A DNA stretch of 64,000 nucleotides, from positions 131,703,089 through 131,767,088 of the forward strand of contig NC_030808.1 in NCBI RefSeq assembly GCF_001704415.2, given 5' to 3'. A program made the translations under genes and the position numbers. Below, piece after piece: positions 1 through 11,010 of this stretch. Positions within the stretch are counted from its first letter, which is position 1; each line of letters begins with the position of its first letter. The notes beneath the pieces are model-generated. The model saw nothing but the letters and a program-made list of their open reading frames with translations, was not told the origin of the DNA and did not search any database. Source of the stretch: Capra hircus (Eukaryota; Chordata; Mammalia; Artiodactyla; Bovidae).

Positions 1-200
1 TCAGCAATAAAGAATCCACCTGCAATGCAAGAGACATGGGTTCTGTCCCTGAGTCGAGAAGGTCCCCTGGAGAAGGGCATAGCAACCCACTCCAGTATTC
101 TTGCCTGGAGAATCCCGTGGACAGAGGAGCCTGGCGGGCCACAGTCCATGGGGGTCACAGAGAGTCGGACACGACTGAGCAACTGAGCACGGATGCATGC
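1..200 (+). mobile_element. Bov-tA SINE, cut by window start
   Basis: The sequence carries the diagnostic Bov-tA blocks in order: the tRNA-like head with GCAATGCAAGAGACATGGGT, the middle block with CCACTCCAGTATTCTTGCCT, and the tail GAGTCGGACACGACTGAGCA. The first bases of the head lie outside the window. It is a non-coding, RNA polymerase III-derived retroposon mobilised by BovB machinery. The 81-residue frame through it is a SINE frame, not a gene. Confidence 0.95.
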
Positions 201-875
201 ATTGTGGGGCGGGATCAGCAGCCCCGGCCAATATTTCTCCTAAGTGAGCTCATATACGTGCTTATGGCTGACACTTTGTGACTGACAGAGCTCAGTGACA
301 GCAAAGTCAAGAATAATAAGATGATTTGTGGCAATGGGACAGACACTTAAAGCTCAGACGAGGCTGACCTGTAAGAAAATGAAAACACTTGAATTCTCAG
401 AGTACTGTCTCTAAACTCAGGGTTTCTCTCTCTCCAGAAAATGTAGTGCTGCCTCATCAAGAACACTCAAACCTGGAGAAGAAGCAGGAAGATGACTCCC
501 ATGTTGGGTGAGAAGCGTCTGCAACATTGCTGTGCCAGGAACCATGCCATGAAGCGAAAGCCAGCTCCAGATAACAGCTTCTTTTCCAAGTATTCAACCA
601 CAACTCTATTTATTCTCTTGATCCATCTCCCACCCTCATCCACCACAATCTCACTCCGTCTCGCTTCCTCGCTTTTGTTGACCCTTTCAGATCCCATTCT
701 TTAGTCCATCTCTCCACTCCTATATCCACTGTACCTCCAGTTTGAAAACATCCATAAGTTCAGCAGCCAAACTATCTCCAGGTAAGTGACAAACTCCTTG
801 CCCTGCCACCTGCACAGAACACGCCACCAGCCAGACCAGGCCCAGCCCCTATCAGGAGAGGGGGTGACAGAGAGC
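201..875. other. Unassigned interval
   Basis: No repeat or gene is recognised. Short frames of about 65-76 codons occur on both strands, none resembling a known protein. A pyrimidine-rich stretch lies near 590-720. Confidence 0.5.
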
Positions 876-1085
876 TTGTTGTTGTTTAGTTGCCAAGTCA
901 TGTCCGACTTTTTGCCCCTCTATGGACTGTAGCCTGCTAGGCTCCTCCGTCCATGGACTTTTCCAGGCAAGAATACTGGATTGGGTTGCCATGCCCTCTT
1001 CCAGGGGAGCTTCCCAACTCAGGGATCAAACCCACGTCTTCTGTATTGCAGGTAGATTCTTTACCACTAAGCTACCAAGTAGGCA
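876..1085 (-). mobile_element. Bov-tA SINE
   Basis: Reverse-complement Bov-tA: the left end has the AGTCATGTCCGACTTTTTG block, the middle has CAGGCAAGAATACTGGATTG, and the right end is the tRNA-like head in reverse (CAGGTAGATTCTTTACCACT). It is essentially full length at about 210 bp. Confidence 0.95.
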
Positions 1086-1205
1086 AAAATTTGTCTTAAA
1101 GTCACCTGATTAACAATATTAAGTTCTATCTGAAACTTAATTCCTTCTTGCTGTATAAAAGCATACCCACAGATTCCTGGGATTTAGGACATAGACATCT
1201 TCACA

Positions 1206-1430
1206 GGGGCTTCCCAGGTGCCACTAGTGGTAAAAAACCCGCCTGCCAATGCAAGAGACATAAGAGATGAGGGTTCAATCCCTGGGTTGGAAAGATCCCC
1301 TGGAAGAGAAAGTGGCAACCCACCCCAGTATCCTTGCCTGGAGAATCCCTACAGACAGAGGAACCTGGGGGGCTACAGTCCATGGGGTCGCAGAGTTCCG
1401 CATGACTGAAGAGACTTAGCACGCACACAC
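1206..1430 (+). mobile_element. Bov-tA SINE
   Basis: Full-length plus-strand Bov-tA beginning GGCTTCCCAGGTG and running through the GATCCCCTGGAAGAG block to a CATGACTGAAGAGACTTAGC end. The tail runs into a short CA-rich run at about 1421-1432. Confidence 0.95.
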
Positions 1431-2818
1431 ACTATATAATTCTGAAATTTCCTCTTATGAACTACAACACCTGCAGGGAAATGTTCCTGTATTTATTCCA
1501 TTCCTGTATAGATGGAATCAAGGTGGTAAATTCCTTAGAGAAAGCAATATCAAAGATAGACATTTGCTTCATGACGTCACAGAAGCCATGAGGCCAGATG
1601 AAAACAAAACTATATTAAGGGAGAGAAACTCTGGGTTCTGGGTTGGGCTCAGGGACAAACTGCTGCCTTGCATAAGCTGTGAAACCTTCTTAGGAAAAGC
1701 GTCCTTGCTCAGAGAATGGGCAGAGCAGGTCAGGCATGTCCTAGATCAGTGTTTTAGGATGGATGAAATGAATTCTGCAGCCCAAGGCTTCCTGAATTTC
1801 TTCAGCCACATTCTAATCAGCAAAAGGAAATGAATGACGAATTGTAGTGTTTGGAACAGAACCATGACGGGCCACACCACAGTAAGAAATTGTTTTGAAA
1901 CCCATGTTCATGTTTTAACATTTTAGGCTGATTTTTCATTTTTCTCCATAGTAATTCTGTTTCTTTAATGTAATGGTTATATTTTTATCATGTTTTATGT
2001 TGTTTGTGCTTTGCTGCAGAATTTCAGGGTGGGAAGAAATGTGGAGTTATTACCCTATATAGAAATTGGGAAAGCAAACTTGAAAGCAGCTACCACAATC
2101 CCGCAGGCAACCAAACAGAAACTTACATCCATGTCTTTATCTTAAACTGACACAGATTCTGAACAACTCTCGTCACACTGATACAGTCAGACTAAAGTTT
2201 GAGTGGTACCACCTTTCACACATATCCAAGGTCACACATTCCAAGACCTGCATTCAGTGTAAAAACACTTACTAAGCCCTCTTCACTCTGTAACGCACCA
2301 TGTCACAGAATCCCATTCCCCACACACACACAGGCAGGTGTATCTACCCACCTGCCTCTCCCCACCCACAGTCACTGGAACCATCATGAGCCCAACATTC
2401 CCAAGTCACACAGACCCCCAACCTCACCTCTGTCACACACAGGCTGCCCCACACCTCATATCTGGAGAGCATCAGGGTGTATGTTACCCTAACTGCACCT
2501 CCATCCTTATATCCCCACCAGCTCAGCACAGTGTTTTATATATACAGGTCCTTGATTATTATGTTAAATTGAAATTCACTTGGTGGTCCTCTCCTTTGCT
2601 ATATTTTCCTCCAGTTTCCCAAGACAGAAGTGATTCTCACTTTCCTCGGATTCCCAGGGCACCTACCTTCTGAGTAAGGTCCATAACTAGACTTCAGTGA
2701 AGCAAATTCCTCTCCCAACAAATTGGCATGCTTTGCCCACCACTCTCCAACAGATGGATTCTTATGTAGGTGTCCAAGCCCATCTGATCCCAAAGCCTGT
2801 CCTATTTAAGACTTAGAG
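1431..2818. other. Unassigned interval with C-rich CAC-repeat stretch
   Basis: No gene is recognised. Positions 2190-2480 are unusually rich in CAC/CACA motifs, which keeps several frames open (up to 111 codons, 2338-2673) without any resemblance to a known protein. The frame at 1564-1833 (89 codons) is likewise unrecognised. Confidence 0.45.
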
Positions 2819-3126
2819 ACTGTCAGAAAGAATAAGACAAATACCATATGATATCACTTATATGTGGAGTCTAAAATATGACACAAATGAACATCTCTAC
2901 AAAACAGAAACAGACTCACACCAAAGGAGAACAGGCTTGTTGTTGCCAAAGGGGAGGGGATGAGGGAGGAATGGATTGGGAGTTTGAGGTTACAGGTACA
3001 AACTATTATATATAGAATGGATAGACAACAAGGCCCTGCCGTGTAGCACAGAGAACTATATTCAATATCCTATGAAACCATAATGGAAAGGAATTTTTTG
3101 AAAAGTATATATGTGTGGGGTGGGGT
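2819..3126 (+). mobile_element. Artiodactyl L1 3' end, left part
   Basis: This matches the 3' end region of artiodactyl L1 as I remember it: ATATCACTTATATGTGGAGT, then ACAAAACAGAAACAGACTCA, then the TGTAGCACAGAGAACTATAT block. It is interrupted by a Bov-tA and resumes at about 3391. It is 5' truncated and non-coding. Confidence 0.85.
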
Positions 3127-3360
3127 GGCTTCCCTGGCAGCTCAGCTGGTAAAGAATCGCCTGCAATGCAGGAGACCCCATTTTGATCCCTGGGTAAGGA
3201 AGATCCCCTGGAGAAGCGAACAACTACCCACTCCAGTATTCTTGACTGGAGAATTCCATGGACAGAGGAGCCTACAGTCTCCTGTAGCCTGGCAGCCTAC
3301 AGTCCATGGGGTCACAAAGAGTCAGACACGACTGAGCAGCTTTCATTTTCAATTTTTCTG
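3127..3360 (+). mobile_element. Bov-tA SINE nested in L1 3' end
   Basis: Plus-strand Bov-tA starting GGCTTCCCTGGCAGCTCAGC and ending in GAGTCAGACACGACTGAGCA. An extra stretch around 3271-3300 repeats the words GCCTACAGTC and CCTACAGTC, a small internal duplication. L1 sequence lies on both sides, so the SINE is younger than the L1. Confidence 0.93.
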
Positions 3361-3364
3361 TGCG

Positions 3365-3391
3365 TTGTGTGTGTGTGTGTGTGTGTGTGTA
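3365..3391 (+). repeat. (TG)n microsatellite
   Basis: About 13 TG units between the nested Bov-tA and the resumption of the L1 3' end. The L1 consensus has a TATATGTG-rich stretch here, so the microsatellite probably grew from it. Confidence 0.9.
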
Positions 3392-3476
3392 TAACTGAAT
3401 TACTTTGCTGTACAACAGAAATCAGTACAACATTGTAAATCAACCATACATCAAATTTTAAAATAAATAAATAAAA
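3391..3476 (+). mobile_element. Artiodactyl L1 3' end, right part
   Basis: Continuation of the L1 at 2819-3126: AACTGAATTACTTTGCTGTA and ACATTGTAAATCAACCATAC, ending in an AAATAAATAAATAAA tail. This is the terminal part of the L1 3' UTR. Confidence 0.88.
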
Positions 3477-3557
3477 GACTTAAGAGACTATTCCATCTTC
3501 ATCTATCCAAAGCTATGGTACAAAGAGGGGAATATTCTGCCCCTAAAGGCTTTCCCT

Positions 3558-5008
3558 TGGTGAAGGGAAGGGCAAACCACTTCAGTATTCTTGCCTTGAG
3601 AACCCCATGAACAGTATGAAAAGGCGAAATGATAGGATACTAAAAGAGGAACTCCCCAGGTCAGTAGGTGCTCAACACACTACTGGAGATCAGTGGAGAA
3701 ATAACTCCGGAAAGAATGAAGGGATGGAGACAAAGCAAAAACAACACCCAGCTGTGGATGTGACTGGTGATAGAAGTAGGCTTCAGCAATACGTGAACTG
3801 TGAACTTCCTGATGTTCAAGCTGGTTTTAGAAAAGGCAGAGGAACCAGAGATCAAATTACCAACATCCGCTGGATCATGGAAAAAGCAAGAGAGTTCCAG
3901 AAAAACATCTATTTCTGCTTTATTGATTATGCCAAAGCCTTTGACTGTGTGGATCACAATAAACTGTGGAAAATTCTGAAAGAGATGGGAATACCAGAGC
4001 ACCTGATCTGCCTCTTGAGAAATCTGTATACAGGTTAGGAAGCAACAGTTAGAACTGAACATGGAACAACAGACTGGTTCCAAATAGGAAAAGGAGTACG
4101 TCAAGGCTGTATATTGTCACCCTGCTTATTTAACTTCTATGCAGAGTACCTCATGAGAAACGCTGGGCTGGAAGAAGCACAAGCTGGAATCAAGATTGCC
4201 GGGAGAAATATCAATAACCTCAGATATGCAGATGACACCACCCTTATGGCAGAAAGTGAAGAGGAATTAAAAAGCATCTTGATGAAAGTGAAAGAGGAGA
4301 GTGAAAAAATTGGCTTAAAGCTCAACATTCAGAAAATGAAGATCATGGCATCCGGTCCCATCACTTCATGGGAAATAGATGAGGAAACAGTGGAAACAGT
4401 GTCAGACTTTATTTTTCTAGGCTCTAAAATCACTGCAGATGGTGACTGCAGCCATGAAATTAAAAGACGCTTACTCCTTGGAAGGAAAGTTATGACCAAC
4501 CTAGACAGAATATTCAAAAGCAGAGACATTACTTTGCCGACTAAGGTCCGTCTAGTCAAGGCTATGGTTTTTCCTGTGGTCATGTATGGATGCGAGAGTT
4601 GGACTGTGAAGAAAGCTGAGTGCCGAAGAATTGACGCTTTTGAACTGTGGTGTTGGAGAAGACTTTTGAGAGTCCCTTGGACTGCAAGTAGATCCAACCA
4701 GTCCATTCTGAAGGAGATCAGCCCTGGGATTTCCTTGGAAGGAATGATGCTAAAGCTGAAACTCCAGTACTTTGGCCACCTCGTGCAAAGAGTTGACTCA
4801 TTGGAAAAGACTCTGACGCTGGGAGTGATTAGGGGCAGAAGGGGATGACAGAGGATGAGATGGCTGGATGGCATCACTGACTCAATGGACGTGAGTCTAA
4901 GTGATCTCCAGGAGTTGGTGATGGAAGGGGAGGCCTGGCGTGCTGCGATTCATGGGGTTGCAAAGAGTCGGACATGACTGAGTGACTGAACTGAACTGAC
5001 TGAACTGA
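3558..5008 (+). mobile_element. BovB (RTE) LINE, 5' truncated and internally deleted
   Basis: The element is framed by a perfect 13-bp target-site duplication AAAGGCTTTCCCT (3545-3557 and 5009-5021) and ends in the BovB-typical CTGAACTGA repeats. It starts in the 5' part of BovB, then at about 3779/3780 jumps directly into the reverse-transcriptase region. In BovB the apurinic-type endonuclease domain lies between these two segments, so it is missing. The 13-bp duplication shows a normal retrotransposition event. Whether the deletion came before or after insertion is unknown. Confidence 0.93.
3607..4848 (+). pseudogene. BovB reverse-transcriptase reading frame, broken by stops
   Basis: This is the relic of the single BovB protein, which in intact elements combines an endonuclease with a reverse transcriptase. 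One frame stays open from 3607 to 4845 except for a TAG at 4036-4038, and the large internal deletion did not shift it. RT motif A reads FIDYAKAFDCVDH and the catalytic motif reads YADD (about 4228-4239), both intact. The frame ends at a TGA at 4846-4848, where related copies carry CGA, and a further TGA follows at 4975-4977. All three stops look like C-to-T changes. The endonuclease is absent, so autonomous mobility is excluded. Confidence 0.88.
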
Positions 5009-5158
5009 AAAGGCTTTCCCTATTCAGCAGGCATTATGCCTTGTCCCTAGACAAGCTTTCAGACTTTAGTCATCAAGAGACCCTATTGATTTTCCTAGGC
5101 CTAGGGCTAGGGTAAGGCAAGAGGCTGACCTTGCATGTACATGACCCTAAGAGTGAAG

Positions 5159-5288
5159 TGAAAGTGAAAGTGAAATCGCTCAGTCGTGTCCGACTCTTTG
5201 CGACCCCATGGACTGTAGCCTATCAGGCTCCTCCATCCATGGGATTTTCCAGGCAAGAGTGCTGGAGTGGACTGCCATTTCCTTTAAG
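5159..5288 (-). mobile_element. Bov-tA SINE, 5' truncated
   Basis: Reverse-complement Bov-tA lacking the tRNA-like head: GCTCAGTCGTGTCCGACTCT through AGGCAAGAGTGCTGGAGTGG. A short 8-bp duplication GAGTGAAG (5151-5158 and 5289-5296) may be the target-site duplication. Confidence 0.92.
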
Positions 5289-5296
5289 GAGTGAAG

Positions 5297-6217
5297 ATCT
5301 CCTTAAATTTTGTACCATAGGAGTCTCAGTCATCTCACCCTAGTCCTAGACATAGAGTCTCTTAGGGATCTTCTTTGATATCCTAAAAAAATATACTATT
5401 TGAAGATGTATCAAATTATCTCATTTTCGGAGTGATGTCACCAGCATGACCAAGACATCCCTCATTCATCCTTACACATGCTTCAGTGGCAGTTTGGCAT
5501 CCATCCACAGACAAAGGGTCTGTGGGGTCCAGCACTATTCACTAAGGGACCCTGAAGGTCATGGCCACCCATGTGGCAGATAATAGGCAGAGAGACCTCT
5601 GTCCGAGCTCTGTCCCTGCAATGGTGGCCCATGAACCTTCTCCAGCCCCTTTCAGCCAAGGTCTGGCTGTCTTAGACAATTGCCCATGGACAAAGAGCTT
5701 TTTTAGAAGTTCAGGTTTCCAGTGGAGAAGTCCCAGCATGCCACCGAAGGAAAAAATGCAAATCTGAATGCATTGGAGGGAGGGATAAGAGGAACAATTT
5801 GATTTCACCTGCATCACCCCTTCCCAAAGCAGCCCAGCTCAGGGTCAAGAGACATTGTCTCTTCGTGACCTGGGATTTGTCCCACAGGGGAAAGAGAGTG
5901 GGTGGACACCTGACTTCCCTACATGCAGGATGCTGCCAAGAAGGCCCATTTCTCTCTTACTCCATCCAGAGTCATTGATTCAAGAACTATGTGACTGGAA
6001 GGCAGGAAGAGAGTGGAAAAGCAGCATATAAGAATCTTGGAGAACATTAAAAGGATGCAGACCAATTGCTATATCAAGAACTCCATCCAGCCCACCCACA
6101 CCTGCTAGGGACACCTGGCCCACAGATCCCCCTAACTGGTCCACAGGCAATGTTCCGTGCACCTCACCCACACATAACCCCACCCAGCAGTCAGCTCTCA
6201 AGGTGAACTACCAATAA
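5297..6217. other. Unassigned interval
   Basis: I recognise nothing here. Frames of about 68-91 codons overlap on both strands near 5542-5817 and look like chance. Confidence 0.5.
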
Positions 6218-7174
6218 CAGGTCAAGAAGCAACAGTTAGACATGGAACAACGGACTGGTTCAAAATTGGGAAAGGGGTACATCGAGGCTGTATATTGTCG
6301 CCCTGCTTATTTAACTTGTATGCAGAGTACATCATGCAAAATGCCAGGCTAGATGAAGCACAAGCTCGAATCAAGACTGCTGGGAGAAATATCAATAACC
6401 TCAGATATGCAGATGACACCACCCTTATGGCAGAAAGTGAAGAGGAACTAAAAAGCCTCTTGATGAAAATGAAAAAGCTGGCTTAAAACTCAATATTCAA
6501 AAAACTAAGATCATGGCATCCAGTCCCGTTCACTTCATGGCAAATAGATGGGGAAACAATGCAAACAGTGACAGACTATTTTCCTTGGCTCCCAAATCAC
6601 TGCAGGTGGTGACTCCAGCTATGAAATTAAGACACTTGCTCCTTAGAAGAAAAGCTAAGACAACCCTAAACAGCATATTAAAAAGCAGAGACATTACTTT
6701 GCCGACAAAGATCCGTCTAGTCAAAGATATGGTTTTTCCAGTAATCATGTATGGATGTGGGAGTTGGACCATAAAGAAGGCTGAGCGCCAAAAAACTGAT
6801 GTTTTTGAACTGTGGTGTTGGAGAAGACTCTTGAGAGTCCCAAGGACTGCAAGGAGAGCCAACCAGTCAATTCTAAAGTAAAGCAGACTCGAACATTCAA
6901 TGGAAAGACTGATCCTGAAGCTGAAGCTCCAGTACTTTGGCCATCTGATGCAAAGAGCCTACTCATTAGAAAAGACACTGATGCAAGGAAAGAAAAAAGG
7001 CAGGAGGTGAGGGGGACAACACAGAACGAGATGGTTGGATGGCATCACCAACCTGATGGACATGAGTTTGAGCAAGCTCCAGGAGATGGTGAAGGACAGG
7101 GAAGCCTGGTGTGCTGCAGTCTATGGAATCACAAAGAGTCGAACACGACTGAGCAACTGAACAACAACAACAAA
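6218..7174 (+). mobile_element. BovB (RTE) LINE fragment, old copy
   Basis: The sequence starts inside the reverse-transcriptase region (GAAGCAACAGTTAGACATGG) and runs to the 3' end, finishing in an AACAACAACAACAAA tail rather than the ACTGAA tail of younger copies. The frame 6295-6486 keeps the YADD catalytic motif but then breaks. The rest of the RT C-terminal region continues in another frame (6513-6881), so there is at least one frameshifting deletion near 6470-6500. It is more diverged than the copy at 3.6-5.0 kb, which suggests an older insertion. Confidence 0.92.
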
Positions 7175-7189
7175 TGTATTAATACATTT

Positions 7190-7705
7190 GTAATACATGA
7201 ATATTATTTGACCATGGATATCTTTCCATTTATTACAATTATTACAACGTGGATGGACTTTGAGGACATTACGCTAAGTGAAATAAGTCAGAGACAATGA
7301 CAAATACCACATGACATCACTTATATGTAGAATCTGAAAAAGCCAAACTCACAGAAACAGAATGGAATGGTGATTCGCAGGGGCTGGAGGGTGGGGAAAA
7401 TAGTGAGACTGGTCAAAGGGCACAGATTTCCAGTTATAAGATAAATAAGTTCTGAGGGTCTAGTGTGCAGCATGATGACCATAGTTAACAGTACTGTATT
7501 TTATATACTTGAAATCTGCTAACAGAGTAGATTTGAAATATTCTCACCAGAAAAAAAGTGGTAATTATGTGAAGCGGTAGAGGTATTAACTAACCCTACT
7601 ATAGTCATCACTTTACAGTACACAAGTTCGTGAGATCATCATGTTATACATCTTAAACTTACACAATGTTATATGTCAACTATACCTCAGTAAAGCTGGA
7701 AACCA
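7190..7705 (+). mobile_element. Old L1 3' end (L1MA-like)
   Basis: Resembles the shared mammalian L1M 3' end: CTAAGTGAAATAAGTCAGAG, TTCCAGTTATAAGATAAATA and TTAAACTTACACAATGTTAT, ending CTCAGTAAAGCTGGA. It is strongly 5' truncated and follows directly on the tail of the preceding BovB. Confidence 0.82.
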
Positions 7706-8388
7706 TTATCTTATTTCTATAAACTTGTTTCTACTTTCTGACAGTCTTATATACATAGAGATATTCTAGAATGGATTTGCATTGAGAATGACTATGCCAG
7801 GGTTGAGTGTTTAGATGTATATCTTAGCCTAAATTCCCAGAGAAAAGAGTGATGAGCAGATGGTTTATTTGGGAAGTGATTTCTAGCAACCAAGGACAGT
7901 GAAGCAGGCAAGGAGGAATTGCTAATATAAGGATGCTGTCAAATTGAGCATCACCATGGGGAACTGATGATCCATCTGTCCAGGTTCTCTTGAGGAAATA
8001 CACAAACGGTGTCTTAGAATTGTGCCCTCCAAAGATCAGCATGGAGAAGTATTTATCCACTGGTTTCCATCCCCATCAGTTGAGGGTTGTCACACTTCAA
8101 GGCTGTGCATGGCTGAGTGTCCAGCACTGATATCCCCTGCCGTGGTGTCACAGAAGCCCCAGGGTAAGTGCAAGAGACACTCACGCGGGAGCCAAGGCGC
8201 TATCGAAGGAAGGAAGTTAAGCCCGCATGAAACCATTGCCATAGCCGATCCTGCAATTAAGGACTGAGACTAGACGAAGATGAAGCACAACAACAACAAA
8301 AGATGACGTGATGTTTTCTTGTTTTCCTTCATCATAACTTTTAATGGTAGTTATACCTGTTACCTCCATTTTATAAATGAGGAGGATG
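7706..8388. other. Unassigned interval
   Basis: No repeat or gene recognised. Two frames of about 80 codons overlap near 8000-8270 on opposite strands without a recognisable product. Confidence 0.5.
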
Positions 8389-8560
8389 GGGCTTCCCCGC
8401 TGGTCCAGTGGCTAAGACTCTGGGCTCCCAATGGAGCATGGGAGGTGGGTTCTATCCCTGGTCAGGGAACTAGATCCCACATGCCACAACTAAAGATCCT
8501 GTGTACCACAACTAAGACCCAGTGCAGCCAACATAAATAAATAAATAAATGTTTTGAAAA
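8389..8560 (+). mobile_element. CHR-family SINE
   Basis: Typical CHR layout: head GGTCCAGTGGCTAAGACTCT, the CCCTGGTCAGGGAACTAGAT block, then AAGACCCAGTGCAGCCAACA followed by an AAATAAATAAATAAAT tail. CHR SINEs are tRNA-derived and shared by ruminants, hippos and whales. Confidence 0.92.
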
Positions 8561-8681
8561 ATAAACATGTGTTATGTTTATAGTGATGGTATAATTAGGA
8601 TTCTTTTTTAAAATTAGTCTCTATTTGCAATGGAAAAGTCCCAGGTACTCCAAAGTACTCCACATTTCTTTCAAGCTAGTA

Positions 8682-8912
8682 TCTACATTGAACTTGGCCT
8701 GATGGCTCAGCTGGTAAAGAATCCTCCTGCAATGTGGGAGACCTGGGTTTGATCCCTGGGTTGGGAAGAGCCCCTCGAGAAGGAAATGATACTCACTCCA
8801 GTATTCTGGCCTGGAGAGTTCTATGGACTGTATAATCCATGGGATCGCAAGAGTCCGACACGACTGTGAGTGTTTCACTTTCACTTTTCACTTTCTACAT
8901 TGAACTTGGCCT
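8682..8912 (+). mobile_element. Bov-tA SINE with 19-bp target-site duplication
   Basis: The SINE body is 8701-8893. A perfect 19-bp direct repeat TCTACATTGAACTTGGCCT flanks it (8682-8700 and 8894-8912). The body runs from the tRNA-like head (GATGGCTCAGCTGGTAAAGA) to a TTTCACTTTCACTTTTCAC end. The intact long duplication marks a single clean retroposition. Confidence 0.96.
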
Positions 8913-9095
8913 TGAGAACTGACCTGTGGCAGGCCTGAAGTCATGGGCCATAGCCTTACAGGAGGGAAGAACTTCTGTGACTCCATGGGATTCAACTCGG
9001 ACTCTTTGTTCCTTGTATGTCACAGAACATACAAGTGCCCTTGCTCCCTACACAGAGAGCCACTTCCCATTGCTTTCAATAAAATTTATATTTGC

Positions 9096-9264
9096 CAATA
9101 ATTCCTAAATTTGTATCTTCAGCTCAGAACTCACCTCAGAGCCCCAGATCCTATATATACAACTGCTTTCCTGATATTTTTACTTGTATTTATGATAGAC
9201 CTCTCAAAATTAATACATTCAATAGTAAATTATTTAAATTCTTCAGAAAACTGTTCCTCCCCAT
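9096..9264 (+). mobile_element. L2 LINE fragment, segment 1 of 3
   Basis: Moderately diverged match to the mammalian L2 3' region (the ATCCTATATATACAACTGCT and AGACCTCTCAAAATTAATAC stretches). It is broken at 9265 by an MLT1 LTR and continues after it. Confidence 0.6.
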
Positions 9265-9681
9265 TGTTATGGACTGAACTATGCCCCCCTCAAAATTCTA
9301 ACCCCTTGAACTATGCCCCCCCCCACAAAATCCTAACTCCTTGTACTTCCATAAATGACTATATTTGGAAGTAAGGGGTCTTTAAAGAGATAACTAAGTT
9401 AAAGTGAGGTTATTGGAGTAGGCACTAATCTAATGACTGGTATCATTTAGACACCAACACATACGTAGGAAAAACAATGTGAAGATATAGGAATAATACC
9501 ACCATCTATCATTATAAAGCAAAGAAAGGCTTAGAACAAATTCATCCCTCAGTAGAAACCAACTAGGCCGACTCCTTGATCTTGGGCATGCAGACTCTAG
9601 ACCTGTGAGAAAATAAATTTCTATTGTGTAAGCCATCCAGTCTGTGGTATTTGGTCAGAGCAGCCCTAGCAACTGAGCACA
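9265..9681 (+). mobile_element. MLT1-type LTR (ERVL-MaLR)
   Basis: Solo LTR of the mammalian MaLR class. It starts TGTTATGGACTGAACTATGC and ends in a TGTGAGAAAATAAATTTCT polyadenylation region, CATCCAGTCTGTGGTATTT and a CAGCCCTAGCAACTGAGCACA end. A partial internal duplication of TGAACTATGCCCCC (9275-9288 and 9307-9320) is visible. It is non-coding and splits an older L2. Confidence 0.85.
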
Positions 9682-10800
9682 CCACATAAATAGTTGTTGC
9701 CACCAACCTCTAGTAGCTAAAAGCCAGAAATCAGGGAGTCAGTCCTGAAATGCCTTCTTCCTCACCCCTAAATCCAACCTATAACCAAGTCCTTCTGTGT
9801 CAACCTACAAAATGTCTCAATCAGCCCATTTCTCTCTACCTCTGGGGCTACCACCTGGACTAGCCACCAAGCTATTGACAGGTACCCCACCAGCAGCCTG
9901 ATGACTAGGTCTGGTTCTGATCTGTCACCTCCAGCATTGAAATAGACTCTTGGGTGGAAATCTTTGATCACCTAAAGCTAACTCAGCAGGGTTGGGGTGG
10001 GGAAGAAGTGGGGATCACAACTCCTGACCCGTCCTATGTCAGCAGCTGGGTGAGCCTCCAGCTTCTGCAGGAGGTCTAGTTTGATCTGTTCAGACTTATT
10101 CTGACCCTCAGTATTAACCTCACCGTGCAGACTTCAGATCCCAGCCTTCAAGGCCAGTGCATCCATCGATCCTTCCTTGCCTGTCTACGCGCTTGTCTGT
10201 CTCCAACTGTCCCGGTCCCGCTCAGACTCAGCACTGGAAGGTGTCCAGCACTGCTGCTGCCAGCCCTTCAGTTTTCACTCTACCAGCAGATTATCCCCAG
10301 GGCTTCTGGGCCTGAGCCTCCCCCCCTGGGCTGCTCCTCAGACTCAGCCCCCCATCCATGCAAGACACACCCTTATTTTGATGGCTCCCCAGCCCCTACA
10401 GGAGAAGGCCAGTCCCCTCTCCCACAACAAGGTACACAACTGCCCAGGCCCTGCTTACCTTTCCAGCTCTGTTTTATATATTCCCTCTCTTCTCTTGAAC
10501 ACTCTAGCCATCTATTTATCTCCCAAATGGGTCTCTCGGTTTCATGCTTCCATATTTTGTTCATGCTGTTCCCTCTGCCTCAAATGCTTTTCCCTCTATT
10601 CACTCCTGACTGCTCCTGTTCATTGAGTATCAGATCAGAAGAACATCTCCTTCCACATTCCACCCCTCACCCTTCCACATCTACCACTTCTCAGTGCCTG
10701 CCCCTGAATTTCCTTCCCGTTCTGCACTTTCCCTGCTATATATTAATTATTTGTTTGTTTTTCCATCACCATCACTGAACTGTGAGTTCTTTGAAGGCAT
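9682..10800 (+). mobile_element. L2 LINE fragment, segment 2 of 3
   Basis: Resembles the L2 3' region: CTATAACCAAGTCCTTCTGT early, TGCTGTTCCCTCTGCCTCAA at about 10563-10582, and CTGAACTGTGAGTTCTTTGA near the end. The middle (about 10020-10480) is poorly matched. The 217- and 149-codon frames inside it (10125-10778, 10177-10626) reflect C/T-rich sequence rather than a known protein. Confidence 0.65.
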
Positions 10801-11010
10801 GTGCTCAGTCACTCAGTTGTGCCCAACTCTTTGCAACCCCATAGATAGACGAGGCTCCTCTGTCCATGGGATTCTCTAGGCAAGAATACTGGAGCGGGTT
10901 GCCATTTCCTCCTCCAGCAGATCTTTCCGACCCAGGGATTCAACCTGCATCTCTTGAGTCGCCTGCAACTGTAGGCAGATGCTTTACCACCGCACCACCT
11001 CAGAAGTCCC
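10801..11010 (-). mobile_element. Bov-tA SINE nested in L2
   Basis: Full-length reverse-complement Bov-tA (GTGCTCAGTCACTCAGTTGT to CACCACCTCAGAAGTCCC). Imperfect flanks TTTGAAGGCAT (10790-10800) and TTCAAAGGCAT (11011-11021) are the likely target-site duplication, with two mismatches. Confidence 0.95.

Noticed and set aside
4329..4877. 182-codon minus frame
   Set aside because: It is the antisense shadow of the BovB reverse-transcriptase frame.
9060..9085. AATAAA as the 3' end of a gene
   Set aside because: No upstream coding sequence or transcript structure is recognisable, and the hexamer is common by chance.
10125..10778. 217-codon plus frame
   Set aside because: It lies in an L2 LINE 3' region, which is C/T-rich and non-coding, and no protein is recognised.
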